Below are positions 1 through 7,940 of a stretch of DNA of 64,000 nt, piece by piece. The stretch's first letter is position 1. Every line of letters starts with the position of its first letter. The notes under the pieces were generated by a model. It was not told the DNA's origin. It saw only the letters and a program-made list of their open reading frames with translations, and made no database searches. Source of the stretch: Rariglobus hedericola (GTDB lineage: Bacteria > Verrucomicrobiota > Verrucomicrobiia > Opitutales > Opitutaceae); contig NZ_VMBG01000001.1 of NCBI RefSeq assembly GCF_007559335.1, positions 930,001 through 994,000 of the forward strand, read 5' to 3'. The translations under genes and the position numbers were made by a program.

Positions 1-4
1 TGAG

Positions 5-241
5 GTGAAGACGTTTACTCCAGCTCCGACGCCTCGTTGCTATCCAAAATGGAACCTCACTGAGGACGACATGGAAAAACGTAGTTACGAGAGCATCACC
101 GAACTACCGTCCGATTTCCGCGTGTTTCTTTTTCGAACCGACCTCAAAGACATTGAGAAGAACTGGAATCACAACTTCCTCGCCTTGACCGCGGTGTCGG
201 TGGAACGACGAGAAGTCGTCTACCACGTCGAGAACTGGTGA
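5..241 (+). CDS. Hypothetical protein, possibly 5'-truncated by the window edge
   Basis: A 78-residue frame starts at a GTG at the extreme left edge and ends in TGA. The frame stays open to base 2, so the true start may lie upstream of the window and the visible part may be only a C-terminus. The protein is polar and charged, rich in Glu, Asp and Arg, with no signal peptide or membrane segment. I recognise no domain. It lies 42 bp upstream of a lipoprotein gene on the same strand and may share its transcript. Confidence 0.45.
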   Translation: MKTFTPAPTPRCYPKWNLTEDDMEKRSYESITELPSDFRVFLFRTDLKDIEKNWNHNFLALTAVSVERREVVYHVENW

Positions 242-283
242 CCGATTGCTTGATGGCATTAATGCCGCAAAAACATAACTTTC

Positions 284-1129
284 ATGAAAAGAATCCTCGT
301 GCTTGTGGTGGCCGCATTCCTCACCGGTTGCAGCCCCGAAAAAATGATAGAGAAGTTCGCGGATGATGCGAAAGAACACATTGCCTTGGACTACATCCAA
401 CGGGTCGTTTCTGGCGATCTGGTTGCGCTCACTACGGAGCTCGATCCGGCGGTGCCTTCAACAAACGCCCTCGCGGCGTTGGAGCAACTGCGAGCAAACA
501 TTCCGAAGGAGACGCCCACTGTCACCAACCTGGTCGGCTACAACGTCAGTTATTCTTCGTCCGAGGGCACTCAAAACAATCTGATTTACCAACTGGGTTA
601 CGACGGAAAGAAGTGGCTGCTGGTCTATGTGACGTGGAGTGAATTGCCCGGCGGAAAACGCCAGATCGTTACGCTGAAGGCGCAGTCGCTTCAGCAGTCA
701 TTGCAAGAAGCGAACCGGTTTTCATTTCGTCACGCCGGCGCGCTGCACTTCCTTTTTTTGGGCGCTGCAACCCTCGTTTCCTTGTTCATTCTGACCACTC
801 TCGTGGTGTGCATTAAAACCAAGCTACCTCGTCGAAAGTGGATGTGGATCCTGTTTATCCTCGTGGGCGTGGTTCCCTTCTCCATCAACTGGACCACGGG
901 CGAAGTGGGATTCAACCTGCTATCGATCCTTTTCTTCGGCGCGAGTGGGATGGCCGCCAGCCCCTATTCACCCTGGATTATCTCCTTCGCAATTCCCATC
1001 GGCGCGATCCTGTTCTGGTTTCGTCGGGCTAAGTTGATGGGCCCGGTCGTCCCGCCCCTGCCGCCCATGTCGTCGCCCAAAGACCTCGATGAAAACCAAG
1101 GCCGGACCGGAAACATAAACCACAACTGA
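284..1129 (+). CDS. Predicted lipoprotein with multiple C-terminal membrane segments
   Basis: This 281-residue protein begins with a short charged N-terminus, a hydrophobic stretch and a lipobox (LTGC, Cys about residue 16), so it is probably lipidated. Residues about 20-145 form a soluble domain with an N-terminal helical part and a beta-rich part, similar in layout to small DUF3887-like domains; this resemblance is weak. From about residue 150 there are three to four hydrophobic segments, then a proline-rich cytosolic tail (VPPLPPMSSP). A lipoprotein signal combined with a polytopic C-terminus is unusual but seen in verrucomicrobial proteins. Function is unknown. A strong hairpin follows at 1157. 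Confidence 0.7.
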   Translation: MKRILVLVVAAFLTGCSPEKMIEKFADDAKEHIALDYIQRVVSGDLVALTTELDPAVPSTNALAALEQLRANIPKETPTVTNLVGYNVSYSSSEGTQNNLIYQLGYDGKKWLLVYVTWSELPGGKRQIVTLKAQSLQQSLQEANRFSFRHAGALHFLFLGAATLVSLFILTTLVVCIKTKLPRRKWMWILFILVGVVPFSINWTTGEVGFNLLSILFFGASGMAASPYSPWIISFAIPIGAILFWFRRAKLMGPVVPPLPPMSSPKDLDENQGRTGNINHN

Positions 1130-1156
1130 TACAGGACTGGACGCGTTCACAAAAAA

Positions 1157-1210
1157 GCCCGTGAGCATCGGCGGGCGTTTTCCCACCGGCACTCACGGGC
1201 GCGTTTTTTT
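1157..1210. terminator. Rho-independent terminator between convergent genes
   Basis: A 9-bp perfect inverted repeat (1157-1165 GCCCGTGAG, 1192-1200 CTCACGGGC) is followed by GCG and seven T residues (1204-1210). On the other strand the stem is followed by an A-run that reads as T6. It can therefore stop transcription both of the lipoprotein gene (+) and of the minus-strand gene ending at 1214. Confidence 0.75.
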
Positions 1211-1213
1211 AAC

Positions 1214-1939
1214 TCAACCCAATGCGCGATCCGGCGAGAGTTTGAACTCTATGCGGATGGCGGCGTTGGCTTTTTTCTTGGCGGGCCAGTGGGCGTCCAC
1301 CGCGTATTGGATCTCGCGGCGCAGGCGGGACACTTCTTTCACCTTGGCTTCATAACTGGCCCGCGCTCCGCTTGCCCCGCTTTGGTCGCCGGCCTGGATC
1401 GTTTGCACCGCGAGGTAGGCGGCGAGCGCCGCTTCCAATGCGGGCACGTCGCCTGTCTTCATCCCCGGCAGCTCATCCGTTGCCAGGTGCGCGATGATCG
1501 ACCGGGTGCTCGTCTCCAGCACCGCGCGGTTGGCGGCGATTGGCTCGGAGATGAAGTAATTGGCCCGCAGCGGATCTCCCATCGGATACTTGCGCTTGGC
1601 CCGCGCCTGGATGACGCCGATCAATTCCAGCAGCGCCGCCTTGCGGGTCTCTTCCGCCTTGGTGGTGGTTTCCTTGGCGGACGTCTTGCCGCCCGCGTTG
1701 GCGACCAGCGCGGCGGCTTCGGTAATCTTGGAACGGAGGTTGGTAAGAAACGGCGCGTCGATCCCCTCACCCGCCAGGATGGTGGCGTAGGCGGGCAGTT
1801 CGGCGGTATTGGCGATCTCGCCGGCGAGCGTGATGTCGGCGGCGTGTCCTTGGTTGACGAGTGAACGGTTGCGCTTGGCGGCCTGAGCAGGTGTCTCGGG
1901 CGGTGTCGTATTGTCGGGCGGTGTGTTATTGTCGGGCAT
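1214..1939 (-). CDS. Hypothetical Ala-rich helical protein
   Basis: The preferred start is the ATG at 1939 (MPDNNTPPDN), giving 241 residues. The frame runs open a further 66 codons upstream, but that extension has the composition of non-coding sequence. The N-terminus is a Pro/Thr/Asn-rich linker; residues about 25-240 are predicted to be almost all alpha-helix, rich in Ala, Glu and Lys, with no signal peptide or membrane segment. A short motif YPMGDPLRANYFI near residue 130 breaks the helices. I do not recognise the family. It faces the lipoprotein gene across a shared bidirectional terminator. Confidence 0.6.
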   Translation of the reverse strand: MPDNNTPPDNTTPPETPAQAAKRNRSLVNQGHAADITLAGEIANTAELPAYATILAGEGIDAPFLTNLRSKITEAAALVANAGGKTSAKETTTKAEETRKAALLELIGVIQARAKRKYPMGDPLRANYFISEPIAANRAVLETSTRSIIAHLATDELPGMKTGDVPALEAALAAYLAVQTIQAGDQSGASGARASYEAKVKEVSRLRREIQYAVDAHWPAKKKANAAIRIEFKLSPDRALG

Positions 1940-2157
1940 GATGATGAGGACTGGGCTGTCGTTGTGGGTGAGGCGCGTTCCCCAAAACCGGGAAGCCGCG
2001 CCGTGTGGTGGCTGCAGGGCCTCGACTCGCCTTCCTCCTGCCGGCGGGAGCCCGTTTTCCACGGCCACCCTTCGCCAAACCAGCGGTTGGATACGAATTA
2101 ACGCCCTTCGACTCAAATTTAGCACCGCAAATGCCACCGGAAGGCGTTTACATCGTC

Positions 2158-2535
2158 CGTTAGCGAAAAAAGAAAGAAAGTTAGCGCATTCTGAAAGCCA
2201 GTTAGCGTTCTGCTATAAAAAGTTAGCATACTCTGACTAGTTGTTACTAGGTTCGGAACGCCGGTCAGGGCATTGGGAACGCCGGCCCGCCTCCTGTGAA
2301 AGCCCGCTAGCGTGTTGAGTGACCAAATTAGAGCGCTGCGATGAACGGTTATCATTCCACGAATCCCCGTTAGCATCCTGAGAAAGTCCGCCAGCCTTCC
2401 CCGAAAGCCAATTAACGATTCGTGAACCCCGATTAGCTTTCCGTGAAAGCCAATTAACGTTCCGTGAAGACGAATTAAGGTTCCGTGAAAGCCCAATAGC
2501 CTTCCGTGATCGCCGCCGATCCTTCCGCGAACGCC
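2158..2535. repeat. Array of eighteen degenerate 21-bp tandem repeats
   Basis: Eighteen consecutive units of exactly 21 bp fit one register from 2158 to 2535, with a partial unit after it. The consensus is roughly AATTAGCGTTCCGTGAAAGCC. The units between about 2389 and 2514 are the most alike; those to the left are diverged but never change length. No spacers are present, so it is not a CRISPR array. Because 21 is divisible by three, one minus-strand frame is open across the array and reads as heptads of the form GFHGTLI, but the nominal start (TTG at 2496) is unconvincing. The array lies between the unknown gene at 1214-1939 and the DapF-like gene. Confidence 0.85.
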
Positions 2536-2558
2536 AATTTTAATACCTACATCCAGAG

Positions 2559-2637
2559 TTTAGACAGGATGAACAGGATTCGATCCGGGATATCCAAACT
2601 CCGAAATCCCCGCCCTTCATCCCCCATCCTGTCCAAA
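2559..2637. repeat. Intergenic inverted repeat of the ACAGGATGAACAGGAT type
   Basis: Arms at 2559-2571 and 2625-2637 match over 13 bp with one G.U-compatible difference. The left arm is part of a phrase (GACAGGATGAACAGGATT) of a kind that recurs as a dispersed intergenic repeat in many environmental bacterial genomes. It lies next to a second repeat type with CTCTGCGCCTCTGCGTTAAAA, found at 2652-2684 and again near 2715-2733. No coding function is visible. Confidence 0.55.
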
Positions 2638-2820
2638 AACTCCGTCTCCGACTCTCCGCGCCTCTCTGCGCCTCTGCGTTAAAAAAATTCCTCTTCCTAT
2701 CCTACGCGTCCTACCACCTCTGCGTTAAAACCACGCCTCGAACGTGAAACCGGCAGGCCGCACAGATTTTCCGTGTCATCGGCCGTTTTGGCAGACAATG
2801 CTCACGGCTCTTTTCATTCC

Positions 2821-3675
2821 ATGCGCTTCTACAAATACCACGCCCTCGGCAACGACTACATCGTCTGCGATCCCGTTGATTTCCCCCAGTGGAAGAACGG
2901 TCCGTCCGTCGATGAGATCCGCGTGATCTGCCATCGCAACTTTGGCGTCGGCTCCGACGGCATTCTCTGGGGCCCCCTGCCCTCCGAAAAATCCGAGTTC
3001 GGTCTGCGCATCTTCAACCCCGACGGTTCCGAGGCCGAAAAGTCCGGCAACGGCCTGCGCATTTTCTCCCGCTACCTCTGGGACCAGAAGCTCGCCAAGA
3101 ACGCCACGTTCACCATCGAGACGCCCGGCGGCCAGGTCACGTCCGTCATCAAGGAAGACGGCAAGCTCATCACCGTGGACATGGGCTCGGTCTCCTTCGT
3201 GAGCACTAAGATTCCGCACACCGGCCCTGAGCGCGAAGTCATCAACGAGCAGATCACCGTCCTGGATCGCACGTTCACCTATTGCTCGGCCACCATCGGT
3301 AACCCGCACTGCGTTCTCCCGCTGCCGGAAGTCTCCGCCGAGCTCGCGCACAAATACGGCCCGCACCTGGAAACCCACGCGAACTTCCCGCGCAAGACCA
3401 ACGTCCAGTTCCTGCAGGTGCTTGATCGCAAAAACATCCGCATCGAAATCTGGGAGCGCGGCGCCGGCTACACGCTCGCCTCGGGCAGCAGCTCCAGCGC
3501 CGCCGCCTCGGTCGCGCACAAGCTCGGTCTGGTGGACAACGACATCACCGTGCACATGCCCGGCGGCACCATCGGCATCGAGATCGGCGCCAACTACGCC
3601 ATCCGCATGACCGGCACCGTGAACAAGGTCGCCGTCGGCGACATGCACGCGCAGCTCTTCGAAGTGAAGGTCTGA
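2821..3675 (+). CDS. DapF-family protein (diaminopimelate epimerase-like) with both catalytic Cys replaced by Ser
   Basis: From the ATG at 2821 (MRFYKYHALGNDYIVCD) the protein has 284 residues, the usual length for DapF, which interconverts LL- and meso-diaminopimelate for lysine and peptidoglycan synthesis. The fold markers are clear: GNDY near the N-terminus, NPDGSEAE, GNPHCV with the conserved His, and ERGAGYTLA with the conserved Glu. However, the two active-site cysteines that act as the acid/base pair are both Ser here: Ser75 in EKSGNG (normally CGNG) and Ser221 in LASGS (normally ACGTG). The DNA reads TCC and TCG at these places. Known Cys-to-Ser mutants of DapF lose epimerase activity, so the reaction may differ (isomerase, dehydratase or binding role). 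A longer frame from 2773 exists but lacks family similarity. Confidence 0.85.
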   Translation: MRFYKYHALGNDYIVCDPVDFPQWKNGPSVDEIRVICHRNFGVGSDGILWGPLPSEKSEFGLRIFNPDGSEAEKSGNGLRIFSRYLWDQKLAKNATFTIETPGGQVTSVIKEDGKLITVDMGSVSFVSTKIPHTGPEREVINEQITVLDRTFTYCSATIGNPHCVLPLPEVSAELAHKYGPHLETHANFPRKTNVQFLQVLDRKNIRIEIWERGAGYTLASGSSSSAAASVAHKLGLVDNDITVHMPGGTIGIEIGANYAIRMTGTVNKVAVGDMHAQLFEVKV

Positions 3676-3694
3676 GGCGAAAACAAAAAGGAGG

Positions 3695-3790
3695 AAATTA
3701 ACGCAGAGGCCGCAGAGCTCACAGAGCAGCGGACCGAGAAGAAGAACCTCTGCGTCCTCCGCGACCTCCGCGTTTAAAACCTCTGTATTC
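3695..3790. repeat. Intergenic repeat with GCAGAGG / CCTCTGCG inverted arms, copy 1
   Basis: A left part with TTAACGCAGAGGCCGCAGAG and a right part with CCTCTGCGTCCTCCGCG ending in CGTTTAAAACC form a loose inverted repeat of about 95 bp. The same right-hand phrase recurs at 3914-3950 and, shorter, at 2652-2684 and 2715-2733. This resembles a widespread small intergenic repeat family. It carries no gene. Confidence 0.6.
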
Positions 3791-3823
3791 CACCGAACAC
3801 ACGCCCACGGCCACTCGCCCCAT

Positions 3824-3855
3824 AAAAAAAGCCCGCCGATGAAGGCGGGCTTTTT
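3824..3855. terminator. Bidirectional rho-independent terminator
   Basis: A 7-bp stem (3831-3837 GCCCGCC, 3844-3850 GGCGGGC) with loop GATGAA is preceded by A7 and followed by T5. It lies between the DapF-like gene (+) and the redoxin gene (-), which converge on it, so it can serve both. Confidence 0.85.
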
Positions 3856-3861
3856 GCTGGG

Positions 3862-3971
3862 TTAAAATTAACCCAAAGGACGCAGCGATCACCGAGGACA
3901 GAGCACAAAAACCACTCTGCGTTCTCCGCGACCTCTGCGTTTAAAACCTCAGTATTAAAACCTCAGTATTT
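3862..3971. repeat. Intergenic repeat copy 2, with a 14-bp tandem duplication at the redoxin stop codon
   Basis: The segment contains ACTCTGCGTTCTCCGCG followed by ACCTCTGCGTTTAAAACC, matching the copy at 3695-3790. At its right end, the 14-bp sequence TTAAAACCTCAGTA occurs twice head to tail (3941-3954 and 3955-3968). The second copy overlaps the last codons and the TGA stop of the minus-strand redoxin gene, so the repeat abuts or overlaps coding sequence. Confidence 0.6.
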
Positions 3972-4577
3972 CACCGAGCAGCCATACGGCTGCGTGGTGG
4001 GCTTGGCGACGGCGTGGCCGGCCTTCACGGCGGCGAGCGCGGCGGCGGCATAGTTCTCAGCCTTGGTGATGTCCTCGGCGTCGGCGGATTTGATGCTATC
4101 GATCGCGCCGTTATAAACGACCACGCCCTCGGGGTTGATCACAAAGATGTGCGGGGTGGTTTTAGCGCCGTAGAGTTTGCCCACCGAGCCATCGGTGTCG
4201 CGCAGATAGGCAGTCGGAGCGGCCTTCGTTTTTGCGGACCACGCGGCGACCTTGGCGGCATCGAAGTCACCCTGTTTGCCGGCGGCGGCGGAATTGATGG
4301 AGAGCCAGATGACGCCGTCGGCCGTGGCGGTTTTCTGGAGCGAGGGGATGTTGTCGCTCTTCTCGTAATGTTTCACGACGAACGGGCACTCGGGGTTGAC
4401 CCACTCGAGGACGACGGTCTTGCCCTTGAAGTCGGCGAGGTTGTGCGTCGTGCCCTTGATATCGGTGAGCTTAAAATCAGGAGCGGGCTGACCGACCACG
4501 GCGGCGGCGTGGAGACCGGCCGCGAAAACAACGGCCGTGACGGCCGCAAAACAGGAGCGAATGAGTTGGGTTGTCAT
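3963..4577 (-). CDS. Secreted thioredoxin-fold redoxin (AhpC/TSA-type)
   Basis: This 204-residue protein has a Sec signal peptide (about residues 1-25, ending HAAA) and a redoxin domain. Recognisable elements are PAPDFKLTDIKG, NLADFKGKTVVLEW, a NPECPF active-site segment with a single Cys instead of CxxC, the cis-Pro segment KTTPHIFVINPEG, and a C-terminal QPYGCSVKY. The tail Cys could be the resolving partner of the NPECP cysteine. The family is periplasmic or membrane-facing and thought to act in thiol redox reactions or peroxide defence; the substrate cannot be told. Its promoter region (4578-4849) is shared with a divergent gene and contains a large inverted repeat. Confidence 0.85.
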   Translation of the reverse strand: MTTQLIRSCFAAVTAVVFAAGLHAAAVVGQPAPDFKLTDIKGTTHNLADFKGKTVVLEWVNPECPFVVKHYEKSDNIPSLQKTATADGVIWLSINSAAAGKQGDFDAAKVAAWSAKTKAAPTAYLRDTDGSVGKLYGAKTTPHIFVINPEGVVVYNGAIDSIKSADAEDITKAENYAAAALAAVKAGHAVAKPTTQPYGCSVKY

Positions 4578-4656
4578 GATGGGGAGGTAGTCTGTTCAAA
4601 GCGTGTTTTGTTCCCTTGGTAAATCCCGTTGTTGCTGAAAGGAAAGCGGGGCAGCC

Positions 4657-4836
4657 AGGGTGTGTTTGCTAAATAAACCGGACCAGCGTGAGTGAGAAAA
4701 GGCGCTCGGCCAAGGCGACCGAGGCGGAGGCGACCCAGAGGGTCGTGCCGCCGAGGGCAACGCCGGCCCAGTGCTTTTTCTCACTTAACTCGTAGAGCGC
4801 CCAGCGATGGGCTGGTTTATTTAGCAAACACACCCT
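4657..4836. repeat. 180-bp element bounded by perfect 23-bp inverted repeats
   Basis: The 23-bp sequence at 4657-4679 (beginning AGGGTGTGTTTGCTAAATAA) recurs as its exact reverse complement at 4814-4836. A second, imperfect inverted pair lies inside (4691-4711 with 4765-4785, sharing AGTGAGAAAA exactly). The layout resembles a miniature inverted-repeat transposable element or a very long hairpin. No target-site duplication is evident. The right end is 13 bp before the start of the TPR gene at 4850. A 64-residue minus-strand frame (4669-4863) spans it and could encode a small hydrophobic peptide, but support is weak. Confidence 0.8.
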
Positions 4837-4849
4837 ATTCTGCACGGAC

Positions 4850-6331
4850 ATGGGATGGATCACTGATTTTTTCCGCCTCGCGTGGGGCCTCCTTTATTGG
4901 AACGCACGCAAGACGGTTTATCGCCGCCGGCTGAAACACGGCCGCGGTCGCTGCCCCTGCCAGCATCCCAGTGATTCGGGGCGCGCGTTCGAGACCGGCT
5001 GCGCGGCGATGATCCACTGGAACGAGCCCGCGCGCTTCCGGCGGGTGTGCCCGCTGCTGCAACAAACCGAGGCCGGCCCGTGGCGTTGCTCGGTGAACCG
5101 GACCGACGTGCGGCCGTTCTGGGGACGCGCGGGCGTGTTTTACGGGACGGCGTTCGTCACGTGTTACCTCGTGGCCGGGTTGTCGGCTTTCATCTTCATG
5201 CGCTCGGTCGGTTATCAGGTCACGTATGCCGGCGTGCTGTGGCCGCCGGCGTGGTCGAAGTTCACGCCCATCCGCACGGAGTTTTTCCTGCAAAAGTATC
5301 AGGCCGGCGTTGCCTCGGGCGACATGCAGTCGGCGGTCCTCGCTCTGTCCACCGCCTACAACCTTGATCCGACGAACTACGCGGCCGGCCGCCAGCTCGC
5401 CCACTTCTGGCAAGTGCCGCAGCCGAGTTTGTCCAACCAGGTTTACAGCCGCCTGCTCCACGAACACCCCGAAGAAGCCGAGGCGACCGCCCAAGTCTGG
5501 TTTCTCGCCCTGCTCGCCCGCGGTGATTTCCCCGCCATCGAAGCACTCGCCGTCGAACGCATCATCGCCGCACCCGATCAATCGGGCGCGTGGTTGAACG
5601 CGTTTCTTTTCGCCAACCGCCGCACGGGCAACGCCGCGGCGCGCGAACAAATCGCGACCACCGCGGGCATGCCGTCGACCGTCACATTTCTGCTCACGCT
5701 CTCGAAAGACCTGCAAAAAAACAAGCCCGACCAAGCCCGCGCGCGCTTGCTCACCGCCGCGGCGGGTGCAGGTGATGCGCTGTCTTTTTTCCAAGTGTGC
5801 CGTCAGCTGATCGACCGCGGGTTCGCTCAAGAGGCGCTCCAATGGATTGATAAACGCTCCAGTCTGCTCGGCCCGCGCGACCTGATCGCGCTGCGCCTCG
5901 ACGCCATCGCCACCCTGCGCTGGGGCACGACGCTTCGCAGCGAAGTCGAAACCCTCCTCGTCACAAAACCCGAACCCGTGATCATGGAACTGCTCAGCGC
6001 CCACTTGATCCGCTATCCCGACGCAGCGGTGCGCGACGTGGTCTTCGCGCGCTTGGAACGTGATCCGCTGCCAATCGAAGCAACGAGCTACTCCGCGTAT
6101 CTTTCTTTATTCTGCGCCGCGGGTGTGGGTCGTGATGAGACGCACCTCCGCTGGGTCTCCGCGCGGATCAAGCAAATCGTGCGCACCGATTTCCGCTCAC
6201 TCGATCTCATCGGCGACACGTTGATGAACGCCTCCAGTAACCGGCGCGTGGAAAACTACCTGCAGGCATTGCAACCGCTGCCGTTGGAGGTCAGTTACGC
6301 GTTGTTCGACCACTACGCTCCCGTCCCTTGA
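4850..6331 (+). CDS. Membrane-anchored TPR-like protein upstream of exosortase
   Basis: This 493-residue protein starts with a basic segment, then a Cys-rich patch (CPC at about 35, further Cys near 51, 67 and 79) that could bind a metal, one or two hydrophobic segments near residues 95-135, and a long alpha-helical repeat region (about 145-490) of TPR type, starting LQKYQAGVASGDMQSAVLAL. Its stop overlaps the TTG start of the exosortase gene by three bases, so the two are translationally coupled. Proteins of this layout could act as accessory factors in exosortase sorting or exopolysaccharide export; that role is inferred from position only. The start follows closely after the 180-bp inverted-repeat element. 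Confidence 0.75.
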   Translation: MGWITDFFRLAWGLLYWNARKTVYRRRLKHGRGRCPCQHPSDSGRAFETGCAAMIHWNEPARFRRVCPLLQQTEAGPWRCSVNRTDVRPFWGRAGVFYGTAFVTCYLVAGLSAFIFMRSVGYQVTYAGVLWPPAWSKFTPIRTEFFLQKYQAGVASGDMQSAVLALSTAYNLDPTNYAAGRQLAHFWQVPQPSLSNQVYSRLLHEHPEEAEATAQVWFLALLARGDFPAIEALAVERIIAAPDQSGAWLNAFLFANRRTGNAAAREQIATTAGMPSTVTFLLTLSKDLQKNKPDQARARLLTAAAGAGDALSFFQVCRQLIDRGFAQEALQWIDKRSSLLGPRDLIALRLDAIATLRWGTTLRSEVETLLVTKPEPVIMELLSAHLIRYPDAAVRDVVFARLERDPLPIEATSYSAYLSLFCAAGVGRDETHLRWVSARIKQIVRTDFRSLDLIGDTLMNASSNRRVENYLQALQPLPLEVSYALFDHYAPVP

Positions 6332-7935
6332 GCACCACCCCGATCAATTTATCGTCACTTCGCCCGTCGGGCTGGATGGTGGTAACGCTGGCCGCCGTGC
6401 TCACGGTCGCGCTGTGCCTGCAAATGCTGCCGGAGTGGCTGCACAACCCCGATCTCTCGCACGGCCTGTTTGCGCCGGTGTTGTTTATCCTGCTGCTGCA
6501 CGAAAGCCGCCGTCGCGGGCCGTGGCATTATCTCGACGACACCACCGGAACCCGCGTGCTGCGCGCCGCCGCACTCACCGGCGGCATCGTGGTCACCTGT
6601 GTCGCCGGTCTCTACGCCGCGGCCGTCGAATGGACGCATGCGCTCGTCGGTTTCTCGCTGGCGGTGGCGTTGTCGGGATTGTTGCTGGCGGCGCTCCTCT
6701 GGCTCTCGACCAAGCGGGTGCGCGCGCTGCCCTTTAATTGGACCTCGTTCGTCGCGGTTGCCTTGTGGCCGCTCTGCGCACCGATTCCGCCCGGCACGTA
6801 TTCGCGCATCACGCTGCAACTCCAGTTGTGGGTGACCAACATCGTGCTCGAAGCGCTCCACCTGCTTGGCATAGCGGCATCGACCTCGGGCAACATCATC
6901 CAACTCGCGCACACCAACGTCGGCGTCGAGGAAGCCTGCAGCGGCGTGCGCAGCCTGCTCTCCTGCGTCGTCGCCGCGGTGTTCTTTTCAGCCACGCTCG
7001 TTCGCAGGCCGTGGGCTCGCGTGCTGTTGATCGCCCTCGCCCCGCTGCTCGCGTTCGGGATGAACATCATTCGTTCGCTCGGCCTCACGCTCCTCGCCAA
7101 CGCCGGCGTGGACATCGGCGGCAAGTGGCATGACCTCACCGGATTCGCCGTGCTCGGCGTCACTGCAGTGATCTTGGGAGCGCTCGCTGTGTGGTTGGAA
7201 GACCCTGCGCGCGACACGCGTTCGCCCGAGACCATCGCAGCTGAACCGCAGCCCGCGCCCGTCGCGCCGTGGGGCATTCTTTCCGGTTACGCGCTCGCCT
7301 GTGCCCTGGTGGCGTTCTTCGTTCTCAACACTCACGGTCCGGTTCGCGAAAGCCGGCCGGCGCCAGACTTGGCGGCGATTCTTCCCGTTACGCCGACGGG
7401 CTGGGATATCGTGCGAACCGAAGACCTCTATCAGTTCACCTCGGTTCTTGAAACCGATCACCTCATCCAGCGCACCTACGTGCGTCGTCAGCGTAAACTC
7501 AACACCGACGAACCGCTGCAGATCAGCGTTTATATCGCCTACTGGTCGCCGGGTCAGGTGCCGGTGAGTCTTGTCGCGGCCCACACCCCCGCCGCCTGCT
7601 GGCCGGCCGGCGGCTGGACGGAGCAACCCGTCGCGCCGGTCGCGATCCCGTTTCAAGCCGGTTCACGCACCCTGCCTGCGCCCGAATATCGCGCGTTCAC
7701 CCAATCGAACTTCCTGCAAAACGTCTGGTATTGGCATCTCTACGACGGCCGCTCCATCACCCAGAACGACCCGCGCTCCGCCGTCGCCCTGCTGAAACTC
7801 GCCTGGGACTACGGCTTTCGCACCGCCGGCGAGCAGCTGTTTGTGCGTGTTTCCAGCAACCACCCGTGGGAGGAAATCAAAGACGACCCGCTGGTCACCG
7901 GCATCCTCGACCACCTCCAACCCTTCGGCCTGTAA
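6328..7935 (+). CDS. xrt: Exosortase with fused C-terminal EpsI domain
   Basis: The protein has 535 residues. Residues about 15-310 form a polytopic membrane exosortase (about eight helices). It has the catalytic triad: Cys in VEEACSGVRS (about residue 204), Arg in NIIRSLG (about 249) and His in KWHDLTGF (about 267). The soluble remainder, about 340-535, is an EpsI (DUF3485)-type domain with HTPAACWPAGGW and RSAVALLKLAWDY segments. Exosortases cleave PEP-CTERM sorting signals during export; two such substrates are encoded at 21821-22813 and 52147-52965. The gene starts with TTG overlapping the stop of the TPR gene; no in-frame ATG lies near the fold's start. Confidence 0.93.
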   Translation: MSTTPINLSSLRPSGWMVVTLAAVLTVALCLQMLPEWLHNPDLSHGLFAPVLFILLLHESRRRGPWHYLDDTTGTRVLRAAALTGGIVVTCVAGLYAAAVEWTHALVGFSLAVALSGLLLAALLWLSTKRVRALPFNWTSFVAVALWPLCAPIPPGTYSRITLQLQLWVTNIVLEALHLLGIAASTSGNIIQLAHTNVGVEEACSGVRSLLSCVVAAVFFSATLVRRPWARVLLIALAPLLAFGMNIIRSLGLTLLANAGVDIGGKWHDLTGFAVLGVTAVILGALAVWLEDPARDTRSPETIAAEPQPAPVAPWGILSGYALACALVAFFVLNTHGPVRESRPAPDLAAILPVTPTGWDIVRTEDLYQFTSVLETDHLIQRTYVRRQRKLNTDEPLQISVYIAYWSPGQVPVSLVAAHTPAACWPAGGWTEQPVAPVAIPFQAGSRTLPAPEYRAFTQSNFLQNVWYWHLYDGRSITQNDPRSAVALLKLAWDYGFRTAGEQLFVRVSSNHPWEEIKDDPLVTGILDHLQPFGL

Positions 7936-7940
7936 CCACC

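Noticed and set aside
2119-2496. 125-residue minus-strand frame reading as heptads (GFHGTLI type)
   Set aside because: It begins at TTG with no sensible start, stays open further upstream, and follows directly from a 21-bp repeat whose unit has no stop in that frame. Treated as a by-product of the array.
2158-2535. CRISPR array
   Set aside because: Units are contiguous with no unique spacers and no cas genes are nearby.
2776-3648. 290-residue minus-strand frame opposite the DapF-like gene
   Set aside because: It is an antisense reflection of high third-position GC; the plus-strand protein has clear family motifs.
4669-4863. 64-residue hydrophobic minus-strand frame across the inverted-repeat element
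   Set aside because: It overlaps the start of the TPR gene and both repeat arms; no independent support for translation.
4835-6004. 389-residue minus-strand frame opposite the TPR gene
   Set aside because: Composition and lack of motifs mark it as a shadow of the plus-strand gene.
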